Of a stretch of 64,000 nucleotides of DNA, positions 25,989-37,500 are shown one piece after another (within the stretch, counting starts at the first letter, position 1; each line of letters opens with the position of its first letter). The notes under the pieces are model-generated. The model ran no database searches. It was not told where the DNA came from and saw only the letters and a list, made by a program, of their open reading frames with translations. A program made the position numbers and the translations under genes. Source of the DNA: Blastomussa wellsi (taxonomy: Eukaryota > Cnidaria > Anthozoa > Scleractinia > Plerogyridae); the NCBI GenBank assembly GCA_947652115.1, contig OX393568.1:8765521-8829520 (forward strand). The letters run 5' to 3'.

Positions 25989-26703
25989 CACGCAGCGATT
26001 CAAACTTAAATCAATATTTGACCAGTTACTTTCAAAATCATTAATGCATCACGATTTTCATTTTCCCGTTTTTGTTTGGGAAATGATTGTTTCGAGTGCA
26101 GAGCGTAATCTCATTTTGTTTCCAGATGTCTTGAGAAAGTCACCGTTCCTTTGACAGCCGAGTCCAATTTGGTTTTCAGAGGAATGTTCTCAATTGGACA
26201 GCATGTATTCCTATTACATATACTAATTCTACATGTTGCAACAAAGGTAAAGCATACGATTATTTTTTCACTGTCATGAGTAGTTTTCTTTTTTTTCTAA
26301 CTACGTTAATGATTCTTTTGTTTTGGAAAAGTAAAATAATGAATTTCTAAAAAGTTGATTCACCGAACCAGAGGGACAGCAGAGAAATATAGACGAAAGC
26401 TGATTCAAAGAGTATATTTTTAATACCAAATCTGCCAATTTGAAAAACAATAAGGTTGGTATAGCATGAAACACGTTGCTCTGGCTGTCCAAAATCGGTC
26501 ACTTTGTAAGGAAATAAGAGACTGGTTGGATGGCGAAAGATCCATTCCTTTCTGGACCGTGGTTGTAAAACAGTCGTAAACTCCGAACAATTTATTTTGT
26601 CCTTTGTGTTTTAATAAAAAAAATCTAATATTTTGTGTAATAATTCTATCACTGTTTCAACCGCACACTAGGTAAAATTAACAAGCAAAAATTTTGCCTT
26701 TAA

Positions 26704-26775
26704 CTCACCGATGGGGAATCGAACCCCGGTCTCCCGCGTGACAGGCGGGGATACTCACAACTTTACTACCGAGGA
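26704..26775 (-). pseudogene. Decayed tRNA-Asp, unit 20
   Basis: The acceptor 3' strand is TCGGTGA instead of CCGGGGA, the T-stem has lost its last pair, T13 is A, and one of the two conserved D-loop G residues is T. First unit after the higher-order duplication; it does not match unit 13. Confidence 0.8.
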
Positions 26776-27314
26776 CCCATGTATAGACATGTTAACGTCG
26801 CACTGTGCATTATGATCTTATCCGGCAGAACAAGACAAAGAATTAGCAATGAAAGTATTTTCAGATCAAACTGCTTCTCACGGTCAGTTATTATGCAGAA
26901 TTGACATAAAGAACTTCCTGTACAGTGCTGGTCAAAATAAAACAACGTACCAAATAACTCAACACCTTCCAATAGCGAAGCGCGCGAACTCGGAAAATAG
27001 AGAATCAAATTATTGTACCGCAGCGAGACTTGAAAACATCAGCGTATTGTGGAAGAAATAGAGTCAATTTAGACGCAGTTTACGTTTGCAAAGTCTTTTA
27101 GGAAAACCGGCTTTCGCGCTTGAGGAAATCTTGACAATCGTCCGCCATTCCTGTTTGTTTGTCAGACTCTTGTCTTGATGTCACTCGCCTACTTCGCTAT
27201 TCCTCGGGCTCACCATCTCTTAAAACTTTCGAAAAATGAAACGGTCTCGCTTCCTGATAGAGGACCAAAGAATGTAGCTCTAAAAAGGTTCAATATAAAG
27301 GCGTGGCTCATGCT

Positions 27315-27387
27315 TGTTTCAGGCAGGACTCGAACCTGCGACCTTCCGCGTGTGAGGCGGACGTGATAACCACTACACTACGGAAAC
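27315..27387 (-). tRNA. tRNA-Val-CAC: tRNA-Val(CAC), unit 20, one acceptor mismatch
   Basis: G67 in the acceptor is T, opposite C6. The other arms are canonical and the B box is intact. Confidence 0.75.
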
Positions 27388-28101
27388 CACGCAGCGATTC
27401 AAACTTAAATCAACATTTGACCAGTTACTTTCAAAATCATTAATGCATCACGATTTTCATTTTCCCGTTTTTGTTTGGGAAATGATTGTTTCCAGTGCAG
27501 AGCGTAATCTCATTTTGTTTCCAGAAGTCTGGAGAAAGTCACCGTTCCTTTGACAGCCGAGTCCAATTTGGTTTTCAGAGGAATGTTCTCAATTGGACAG
27601 CATGTATTCCTATTACATATACTAATTCTACATGTTGCAACAAAGGTAAAGCATACGATAATTTTTTCACAGTCATGAGTAGTTTTCTTTTTTTCTAACT
27701 ACGTTAATGATTCTTTTGTTTTGGAAAAGTAAAATAATGAATTTCTAAAAAGTTGATTCACCGAACCAGAGGGACAGCAGAGAAATATAGACGAAAGCTG
27801 ATTCAAAGAGTATATTTTTAATACCAAATCTGCCAATTTAGAAAACAATAAGGTTGGTATAGCATGCAACACGTTGCTCTGGCTGTCCAAAATCGGTCAC
27901 TTTGTAAGGAAATAAGAGACTGGTTGGATGGCGAAAGATCCATTCCTTTCTGGGCCGTGGTTGTAAAACAGTCGTAAACTCCGAACAATTTATTTTGTCC
28001 TTTGTTTTTTAATAAAAAAAATCTAATATTTTTTGTAATAATTCTATCACTGTTTCAACCGCACACTAGGTAAAATTAACAAGTAAAAATTTTGCCTTTA
28101 A

Positions 28102-28173
28102 CTCCCCGGCGGGGAATCGAACCCCGGTCTCCCGCGTGACAGGCGGGGATACTCACCACTATACTACCGAGGA
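28102..28173 (-). tRNA. tRNA-Asp-GTC: tRNA-Asp(GUC), unit 21, canonical
   Basis: Identical to the unit 1 reference. Confidence 0.95.
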
Positions 28174-28715
28174 CCCATGTATAGACATGTTAACGTCGCA
28201 CTGTGCATTATGATCTTATCCGGCAGCTGAAAAAGACAAAGAATTAGCAATGAAAGTATTTTCAGATCAAACTGCTTCTCACGGTCAGTTATTATGCAGT
28301 ATTGACATAAAGAAATTCCTGTACAGTGCTGGTCAAAATAAAACAACGTACCAAATAACTCAACACCTTCCAATAGCGAAGCGCGCGAACTCGGAAAATA
28401 GAGAATCAAATTATTGTACCGCAGCGAGACTTGAAAACATCAGCGTATTGTGGAAGAAATAGAGTCAATTTAGACGCAGTTTACGTTTGCAAAGTCTTTT
28501 AGGAAAACCGGCTTTCGCGCTTGAGGAAATCTTGACAATCGTCCGCCATTCCTGTTTGTTTGTCAGACTCTTGTCTTGATGTCACTCGCCTACTTCGCTA
28601 TTCCTCGGGCTCACCATCTCTTAAAACTTTCGAAAAATGAAACGGTCTCGCTTCCTGAGAGAGGACCAAAGAATGTAGCTCTAAAAAGGTTCAATATAAA
28701 GGCGTGGCTCATGCT

Positions 28716-28788
28716 TGTTTCCGGCAGGACTCGAACCTGCGACCTTCCGCGTGTGAGGCGGACGTGATAACCACTACACTACGGAAAC
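28716..28788 (-). tRNA. tRNA-Val-CAC: tRNA-Val(CAC), unit 21, canonical
   Basis: Identical to the Val reference copy. Units 3 and 21 are the units in the window where both tRNAs lie uninterrupted and both are fully canonical. Confidence 0.95.
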
Positions 28789-29503
28789 CACGCAGCGATT
28801 CAAACTTAAATCAATATTTGACCAGTTACTTTCAAAATCATTAATGCATCACGATTTTCATTTTCCCGTTTTTGTTTGGGAAATGATTGTTTCCAGTGCA
28901 GAGCGTAATCTCATTTTGTTTCCAGAAGTCTCGAGAAAGTCGCCGTTCCTTTGACAGCTGAGTCCAATTTGGTTTTCAGAGGAATGTTCTCAATTGGACA
29001 GCATGTATTCCTATTACATATACTTATTCTACATGTTGCAACAAAGGTAAAGCATACGATTATTTTTTCACTGTCATGAGTAGTTTTCTTTTTTTTCTAA
29101 CTACGTTAATGATTCTTTTGTTTTGGAAAAGTAAAATAATGAATTTCTAAAAAATTGATTCACCGAACCAGAGGGACAGCAGAGAAATATAGACGAAAGC
29201 TGATTCAAAGAGTATATTTTTAATACCAAATCTGCCAATTTGAAAAACAATAACGTTGGTATAGCATGAAACACGTTGCTCTGGCTGTCCAAAATCGGTC
29301 ACTTTGTAAGGAAATAAGAGACTGGTTGGATGGCGAAAGATCCATTCCTTTCTCGACCGTGGTTGTAAAACAGTCGTAAACTCCGAACAATTTATTTTGT
29401 CCTTTGTGTTTTAATAAAAAAAATCTAATATTTTGTGTAATAATTCTATCACTGTTTCAACCGCACACTAGGTAAAATTAACAAGTAAAAATTTTGCCTT
29501 TAA

Positions 29504-29575
29504 CTCCCCGGCGGGGAATCGAACCCCGGTCTCCCGCGTGACAGGCGGGGATACTCACCACTTTACTACCGAGGA
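29504..29575 (-). tRNA. tRNA-Asp-GTC: tRNA-Asp(GUC), unit 22, D-stem T13A
   Basis: One change: T13, which forms a G-U pair in the D-stem, is A. The rest is canonical, so it is probably functional. Confidence 0.85.
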
Positions 29576-30114
29576 CCCATGTATAGACATGTTAACGTCG
29601 CACTGTGCATTATGATCTTATCCGGCAGAACAAGACAAAGAATTAGCAATGAAAGTATTTTCAGATCAAACTGCTTCTCACGGTCAGTTATTATGCAGTA
29701 TTGACATAAAGAAATTCCTGTACAGTGCTGGTCAAAATAAAACAACGTACCAAATAACTCAACACCTTCCAATAGCGAAGCGCGCGAACTCGGAAAATAG
29801 AGAATCAAATTATTGTACCGCAGCGAGACTTGAAAACATCAGCGTATTGTGGAAGAAATAGAGTCAATTTAGACGCAGTTTACGTTTGCAAAGTCTTTTA
29901 GGAAAACCGGCTTTCGCGCTTGAGGAAATCTTGACAATCGTCCGCCATTCCTGTTTGTTTGTCAGACTCTTGTCTTGATGTCACTCGCCTACTTCGCTAT
30001 TCCTCGGGCTCACCATCTCTTAAAACTTTCGAAAAATGAAACGGTCTCGCTTCCTGAGAGAGGACCAAAGAATGTAGCTCTAAAAAGGTTTAATATAAAG
30101 GCGTGGCTCATGCT

Positions 30115-30187
30115 TGTTTCCGGCAGGACTCGAACCTGCGACCTTCCGCGTGTGAGGCGGACGTGATAACCACTACACTACGGAAAC
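30115..30187 (-). tRNA. tRNA-Val-CAC: tRNA-Val(CAC), unit 22, canonical
   Basis: Identical to the Val reference copy. Confidence 0.95.
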
Positions 30188-30902
30188 CACGCAGCGATTC
30201 AAACTTAAATCAATATTTGACCAGTTACTTTCAAAATCATTAATGCATCACGATTTTCATTTTCCCGTTTTTGTTTGGGAAATGATTGTTTCCAGTGCAG
30301 AGCGTAATCTCATTTTGTTTCCAGAAGTCTCGAGAAAGTTACCGTTCCTTTGACAGCTGAGTCCAATTTGGTTTTCAGAGGAATGTTCTCAATTGGACAG
30401 CATGTATTCCTATTACATATACTTATTCTACATGTTGCAACAAAGGTAAAGCATACGATTATTTTTTCACTGTCATGAGTAGTTTTCTTTTTTTTCTAAC
30501 TACGTTAATGATTCTTTTGTTTTGGAAAAGTAAAATAATGAATTTCTAAAAAGTTGATTCACCGAACCAGAGGGACAGCAGAGAAATATAGACGAAAGCT
30601 GATTTAAAGAGTATATTTTTAATACCAAATCTGCCAATTTGAAAAACAATAAGGTTGGTATAGCATGAAACACGTTGCTCTGGCTGTCCAAAATCGGTCA
30701 CTTTGTAAGGAAATAAGAGACTGGTTGGATGGCGAAAGATCCATTCCTTTCTCGACCGTGGTTGTAAAACAGTCGTAAACTCCGAACAATTTATTTTGTC
30801 CTTTGTGTTTTAATAAAAAAAATCTAATATTTTGTGTAATAATTCTATCACTGTTTCAACCGCACACTAGGTAAAATTAACAAGTAAAAATTTTGCCTTT
30901 AA

Positions 30903-30974
30903 CTCCCCGGCGGGGAATCGAACCCCGGTCTCCCGCGTGACAGGCGGGGATACTCACCACTTTACTACCGAGGA
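30903..30974 (-). tRNA. tRNA-Asp-GTC: tRNA-Asp(GUC), unit 23, D-stem T13A
   Basis: Same single change as unit 22. The two units also share private spacer variants and are near-identical. Confidence 0.85.
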
Positions 30975-31513
30975 CCCATGTATAGACATGTTAACGTCGC
31001 ACTGTGCATTATGATCTTATCCGGCAGAACAAGACAAAGAATTAGCAATGAAAGTATTTTCAGATCAAACTGCTTCTCACGGTCAGTTATTATGCAGTAT
31101 TGACATAAAGAAATTCCTGTACAGTGCTGGTCAAAATAAAACAACGTACCAAATAACTCAACACCTTCCAATAGCGAAGCGCGCGAACTCGGAAAATAGA
31201 GAATCAAATTATTGTACCGCAGCGAGACTTGAAAACATCAGCGTATTGTGGAAGAAATAGAGTCAATTTAGACGCAGTTTACGTTTGCAAAGTCTTTTAG
31301 GAAAACCGGCTTTCGCGCTTGAGGAAATCTTGACAATCGTCCGCCATTCCTGTTTGTTTGTCAGACTCTTGTCTTGATGTCACTCGCCTACTTCGCTATT
31401 CCTCGGGCTCACCATCTCTTAAAACTTTCGAAAAATGAAACGGTCTCGCTTCCTGAGAGAGGACCAAAGAATGTAGCTCTAAAAAGGTTTAATATAAAGG
31501 CGTGGCTCATGCT

Positions 31514-31586
31514 TGTTTCCGGCAGGACTCGAACCTGCGACCTTCCGCGTGTGAGGCGGACGTGATAACCACTACACTACGGAAAC
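31514..31586 (-). tRNA. tRNA-Val-CAC: tRNA-Val(CAC), unit 23, canonical
   Basis: Identical to the Val reference copy. Confidence 0.95.
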
Positions 31587-32301
31587 CACGCAGCGATTCA
31601 AACTTAAATCAATATTTGACCAGTTACTTTCAAAATCATTAATGCATCACGATTTTCATTTTCCCGTTTTTGTTTGGGAAATGATTGTTTCCAGTGCAGA
31701 GCGTAATCTCATTTTGTTTCCAGAAGTCTCGAGAAAGTTACCGTTCCTTTGACAGCTGAGTCCAATTTGGTTTTCAGAGGAATGTTCTCAATTGGACAGC
31801 ATGTATTCCTATTACATATACTTATTCTACATGTTGCAACAAAGGTAAAGCATACGATTATTTTTTCACTGTCATGAGTAGTTTTCTTTTTTTTCTAACT
31901 ACGTTAATGATTCTTTTGTTTTGGAAAAGTAAAATAATGAATTTCTAAAAAGTTGATTCACCGAACCAGAGGGACAGCAGAGAAATATAGACGAAAGCTG
32001 ATTTAAAGAGTATATTTTTAATACCAAATCTGCCAATTTGAAAAACAATAAGGTTGGTATAGCATGAAACACGTTGCTCTGGCTGTCCAAAATCGGTCAC
32101 TTTGTAAGGAAATAAGAGACTGGTTGGATGGCGAAAGATCCATTCCTTTCTCGACCGTGGTTGTAAAACAGTCGTAAACTCCGAACAATTTATTTTGTCC
32201 TTTGTGTTTTAATAAAAAAAATCTAATATTTTGTGTAATAATTCTATCACTGTTTCAACCGCACACTAGGTAAAATTAACAAGTAAAAATTTTGCTTTTA
32301 A

Positions 32302-32373
32302 CTCACCGGCGGGGAATCGAACCCCGGTCTCCCGCGTGACAGGCGGGGATACTCACCACTTTACTACCGAGGA
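32302..32373 (-). tRNA. tRNA-Asp-GTC: tRNA-Asp(GUC), unit 24, two substitutions
   Basis: T13A as in units 22-23, and acceptor G69 is T opposite T4, giving a mismatch. Anticodon and B box are intact. Confidence 0.75.
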
Positions 32374-32913
32374 CCCATGTATAGACATGTTAACGTCGCA
32401 CTGTGCATTATGATCTTATCCGGCAGAACAAGACAAAGAATTAGCAATAAAAGTATTTTCAGATCAAACTGCTTCTCACGGTCAGTTATTATGCAGTATT
32501 GACTTAAAGAAATTCCTGTACAGTGCTGGTCAAAATAAAACAACGTACCAAATAACTCAACACCTTCCAATAGCGAAGCGCGCGAACTCGGAAAATAGAG
32601 AATCAAATTATTGTACCGCAGCGAGACTTGAAAAACATCAGCGTATTGTGGAAGAAATAGAGTCAATTTAGACGCAGTTTACGTTTGCAAAGTCTTTTAG
32701 GAAAACCGGCTTTCGCGCTTGAGGAAATCTTGACAATCGTCCGCCATTCCTGTTTGTTTGTCAGACTCTTGTCTTGATGTCACTCGCCTACTTCGCTATT
32801 CCTCGGGCTCACCATCTCTTAAAACTTTCGAAAAATGAAACGGTCTCGCTTCCTGAGAGAGGACCAAAGAATGTAGCTCTAAAAAGGTTCAATATAAAGG
32901 CGTGGCTCATGCT

Positions 32914-32986
32914 TGTTTCCGGCAGGACTCGAACCTGCGACCTTCCGCGTGTGAGGCGGACGTGATAACCACTGCACTACGGAAGC
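32914..32986 (-). tRNA. tRNA-Val-CAC: tRNA-Val(CAC), unit 24, acceptor and A-box changes
   Basis: T2 is C opposite A71, and one A-box base is C instead of T. The T-arm and anticodon are intact. Confidence 0.75.
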
Positions 32987-33700
32987 CACGCAGCGATTCA
33001 AACTTAAATCAATATTTGACCAGTTACTTTCAAAATCATTAATGCATCACGATTTTCATTTTCCCGTTTTTGTTTGGGAAATGATTGTTTCGAGTGCAGA
33101 GCGTAATCTCATTTTGTTTCCAGAAGTCAGGAGAAAGTCACCGTTCCTTTGACAGCCGAGTCCAATTTGGTTTTCAGAGGAATGTTCTCAATTGGACAGC
33201 ATGTATTCCTATTACATATACTAATTCTACATGTTGCAACAAAGGTAAAGCATACGATTATTTTTTCACAGTCATGAGTAGTTTTCTTTTTTTCTAACTA
33301 CGTTAATGATTCTTTTGTTTTGGAAAAGTAAAATAATGAATTTCTAAAAAGTTGATTCACCGAACCAGAGGGACAGCAGAGAAATATAGACGAAAGCTGA
33401 TTCAAAGAGTATATTTTTAATACCAAATCTGCCAATTTGAAAAACAATAAGGTTGGTATAGCATGAAACACGTTGCCCTGGCTGTCCAAAATCGGTCACT
33501 TTGTAAGGAAATAAGAGAATGGTTGGATGGCGAAAGATCCATTTCTTTCTGGGCCGTGGTTGTAAAACAGTCGTAAACTCCGAACAATTTATTTTGTCCT
33601 TTGTTTTTTAATAAAAAAATTCTAATATTTTTTGTAATAATTTTATCACTGTTTCAACCGCACACTAGGTAAAATTAACAAGTAAAAATTTTGCCTTTAA

Positions 33701-33772
33701 CTCCCCGGCGGGGAATCGAACCCCGGTCTCCCGCGTGACAGGCGGGGATACTCACCACTATACTACCGAGGA
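33701..33772 (-). tRNA. tRNA-Asp-GTC: tRNA-Asp(GUC), unit 25, canonical, beside the Crypton insertion
   Basis: Identical to the reference, but foreign DNA starts 8 bp beyond its 5' end (33781), so its usual upstream spacer has been moved 7.5 kb away. Confidence 0.94.
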
Positions 33773-34262
33773 CCCATGTATTTATAACATAACTAAAGCA
33801 AAGCGCGCGATCTGATTGGTCAATTCAGCATTTACAATTTGCCCATGGGTGTATGCTGCTGACGTGTGTGCAAATGTTTATAAAGCAAATATTTTGACAG
33901 AGATTGTTTCCAAAATAATGGCTGACATCCCTTCTTCCAAAAATGCTAAACTGTCCTCTCAGTTGTCTGAAGAAGAAACAGAATATCCGGCATCCTTCGA
34001 CCTATTTGGGAGTATTTTTGCCGAACCACCTGCAAAGAGATTCGCAAGTTTAAGCGAAAGCGATCTTGACGACCTTATAAGTGAACGACACTCAAAAAAG
34101 ACGAAAGAAGTCACAAACTGGTCTGTGTCCACATTTAAAGGTAAACAGCAGGTTACTAAAGCTTAGTTGGAACTCATTAATAGGCTTTACGATAAAGACA
34201 AAACGACTTATTAAAGAAATTGTTTCTGTTAAGATATGTATAAACCCAATAAAATGCTCACG

Positions 34263-34558
34263 TGTCGGAAACAGGGTGATTAGTACTGTAAGCGATTGTG
34301 AAATCTCACCGGAAATCGAGCGTCGCGTCATGTCTGCTCTGAATGAATGATTTTGTTTATCCCTGTTGTCTGGAAATATCTTTAGCCAATCAGCTTACGT
34401 TCAATTAAGGTGTGCCAAAACATGAGGCAACAATGAACTGGGTTTTCCGAGTAAGATATCGAAAGTTTTAACTGAACTTTGTTGTGTACGCGGACTGAGA
34501 ATAAAAGCAACTGGAAGAGAGAACAGCGACAGTGTGGGCTCCTGACTTATTCCCCACA
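34263..34558 (+). repeat. 5' LTR of BEL element
   Basis: 296 bp, starts TGTCGG and ends CCCCACA. It contains a CCAAT motif and AATAAA (about 34500) ahead of the end. By eye it differs from the 3' LTR at one position (GTTTTA against GCTTTA). Confidence 0.93.
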
Positions 34559-34562
34559 TTAG

Positions 34563-34580
34563 TGGCACCTCCGACGGGAC
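34563..34580 (+). promoter_or_regulatory. Primer binding site of BEL element
   Basis: Starts TGGCACC four bases after the LTR, complementary to a tRNA 3' end with CCA. I could not assign the tRNA. It is not the array Asp or Val, whose acceptor ends differ. Confidence 0.65.
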
Positions 34581-34595
34581 TGTTTATCTAAGACT

Positions 34596-37500
34596 ATGGA
34601 ATCTAAACACAAGGCTCTCGATGCCGAGCTTCAACTTTTGACTCTAACGCGTGGCAAGACTGACGCCATTGTCAAGAAGGGAAGCAATGACAAAATTGCC
34701 CGATCGAGGATCTCAAACTGGACATTGAGAAAGGTAAGCTTGAAGCGGCAGAAAGTATTGAAGACGTGAAGGCATGGGGGTCAAAGATCGAACAAACGAT
34801 CGATGAAGTAGATTTGCAAATAGGAGATTTAACTCGTTATCTGGAAGATCTTGGAACTAAAGAGAAAAATCAAAAGCTAGAAGAGGAAGAAGCTATTCTT
34901 GCCAAAAAGAGGGAGGACGAACTGCAATTCGAAAAGCTGAAATTTGAACAGAAATCTAAAATGCTATCATTAGATCAGCCTACTGCGAAGTCTCCCAGTA
35001 AGGGAAATGTGAGAATGCCAAAGCTAGTTATCACAAAGTATGACGGCACCTATGAAAAATGGCTCTCCTTCTGGAATAAGTTTGAAGCTGAAATAGATGC
35101 AACGGATATTCCACCGGTAACAAAGTTTGCCCATCTTAAGGAATTATTGGAAAGTAATGTATGTGAAGCAATTGATGGTTTGCCCTTCAACTCCGAAGGC
35201 TACGAACGTGCTAAGAATATCTTGAAATCTAATTACGGGAAAACGAGCGAGATCGTGCGAGCTTACATCGATAACATCAATGCGTTGCCGGTGATATCTG
35301 GAAGCCAACCAAATGAAATCCACAAGTTTTGGCAAACTTTGAACTATAATGTTCAATCTCTAGAGACTCTGGGTAGACTTTCTGGTTGTTTATCTATGGT
35401 GCGTGGGGTTCTAGACAAATTACCTGGCATAAAAGCAGATCTCGTGAATGGGAAACCAGGATGGCAAGACTGGGGATTCGCGGAGCTAATGCGAGCGTTA
35501 GAAGAATGGAAAGCTATCCATCCAATGGACGTAAATGAGTCAGTTGGCGAGATCTCCCCTTTACCGCAATTACCTCTGCGTTTTCGGCCTCCGCGACCGC
35601 CGCGTCCTCCTCGCACTCCTCGCGAAAATAGTTTCTACGCGCAAGAAGGCGGATCATCCTCACGAAACGCGTGTGTTTACTGTGATCGCGTGACACACAG
35701 ATCTTGGGAATGTGAGAACGTGACATCTCCAGCAGAGCGCCGTCGCATTCTTCAAAACAAACGCTTGTGCTTCAACTGCACTGGGGCTCAACACAGCGTT
35801 TCACAATGCCGAAGCCGTGCATCTTGCGTACACTGCAAACAAAAGCACCACTCATCCATTTGCGACCGACCGTCGGCAACTGGACGCCAAACAGCGAACA
35901 ACGGCGGAGTGGCTCTCACCGCAACTCAAGAAGGGGAGAAAGTCTGCCATCCAATCGTACTTGTCAAGTTGAATGGCGTGATCTGTAGAGCCCTACTGGA
36001 CACCGGTGCGACTGCGTCGTATGCTTCGGGATACATCTTGGATCGATTAAATCTTGCACCGTCACGCACTCTAACGCGCCAAGTACAAACTATTGTGGGC
36101 ACCGTTACCAAGCGAACCGAAACCTACGACGTGCAAGTGAGTGACACAAAAGGAAACCATATCATCCCTCTCAGCGCAAACAGGATAGACCGGGCTGAAC
36201 TGTTGTGCGTGGAAAACCCAAACTACAGAGAAATGATCAAACGATACCGACATTTGAAAGGCGTGGACATGGATGACACTGACACAAAGAGCTTACTTCC
36301 GGTTCACGTTATTCTGGGCGCGAGTGATTACGCGAAGATTAAAACGTCGACATCCCAGCGCACTGGAGCCATCGGAGAGCCTGTAGCCGAGTTCACTCTT
36401 TTCGGGTGGACTATTATGTCTCCAGGATCAGAGCAAAACCTTGACAGCATGTTCTTGGCCCAGACGACTTCAACCAACTATGAAGAGCTCTGCCGCATGG
36501 ACGTCCTAGGCCTCGAGGATAAACCAAATGGAGATCAGAGTGTGGTGTACGAAGAATTCATCGAACAGCTCAGCCGCAGCCCCGAAGGCTGGTACGAGAC
36601 CGGCCTTCCCTGGAAAGGAGACCACCCTCCCTTGCCCTCCAACAAGGCGGGAAGTTTGAAACGACTCGGAAGTCTAGTCCGACGACTGGAGAAAACAGGA
36701 AAGCTTGACGCCTATGATGCAATTATCCAAGAGCAGCTACAGGAAGGAGTTATAGAAGAAGCAGAGATGGCAGCATCTGAACGAGAATTCTATATCCCTC
36801 ACAAGGCCGTCGTGAGAGAGAGTGCCGAAACTACTAAGATGCGGATTGTGTACGATGCCTCAGCAAGAGCTTATGACTCAGCACCCTCCTTAAACGACTG
36901 CCTAGAAGTTGGACCACCCCTACAGAATCAGCTCTGGAAAGTACTCTTAAGGGGAAGATTTCATGCAGTAGCCCTCGCCGGTGATATTCGCAAGGCGTTT
37001 CTTCCAGTGCGTATCCGCGAGCAAGACCGAGATGCACTGCGTTTCCATTGGCTGGACGGCAAGAATCCATTGAGTGTTCGCACTTACAGGTTCACCAGAG
37101 CACTCTTTGGCTTGGGACCCTCGCCTTTCCTGCTTGGCGGCGTAATCCACCAACATTTAAACACCTGTAGAGCTGATTTCCCTGATGCTGTTGCAGAAAT
37201 AGAACGAGAACTTTATGTAGATGACCTCATTACTGGCGGGGGGACTGTCCAAGAAACGGAACAAAAGAAAACCACAACGACTGAAATATTTCGCCGGGCC
37301 ACCTTCCATTTGCACAAGTGGCACTCAAACGTCCCTGAATTGGAGATCTCAGAGGACGCCGAGAATGAAGACGTATTAAGCTATGCGAAACAGCAACTAG
37401 GAGTAAAGTCCAGAGGGTGCGGCCTCCTTGGCATAAAATGGAACAAATCGACGGATGAAATTGCAGTCACGATTCCAGAAGAAGTTGTTCAACCTACTAA

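Larger units (their letters stand above)
7050..26621. repeat. Higher-order tandem duplication of seven array units (period 9787 bp)
   Basis: Sequence from about 7050 to 16836 recurs from about 16837 with a constant offset of 9787 bp. All private variants I compared are shared at this offset: the C56A Asp pair, the C31G Asp copies, the decayed Asp/Val units, a T-stem change in Val and an altered base in the spacer at 10777/20564. Identity persists to about 26683 and then the units diverge. Nested within each copy, two consecutive units (period about 2796 bp) are themselves duplicated. Confidence 0.88.
1..33780 (-). repeat. Tandem array of ~1.4-kb units carrying tRNA-Asp and tRNA-Val
   Basis: About 24 head-to-tail units with a period of 1398-1402 bp (one is 1349 bp because of a deletion). 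Each has, in plus-strand order, an A-rich spacer, a minus-strand tRNA-Asp, about 540 bp of spacer, a minus-strand tRNA-Val and about 715 bp of spacer. Spacers differ between units at only scattered sites, which indicates concerted evolution. On the minus strand a T-run lies just past the 3' end of each tRNA (about 15 nt after Asp, about 35 nt after Val), fitting polymerase III termination. The first unit is cut by the window edge and the last is interrupted at 33780 by an inserted mobile element. Short ORFs recur in every unit on both strands but have no recognisable domain. Confidence 0.95.

Noticed and set aside
1..33780. 5S rRNA or snRNA genes hidden in the array spacers
   Set aside because: I looked for 5S internal control and Sm-site-type patterns and saw none; a covariance-model search (Infernal with Rfam) would be decisive.
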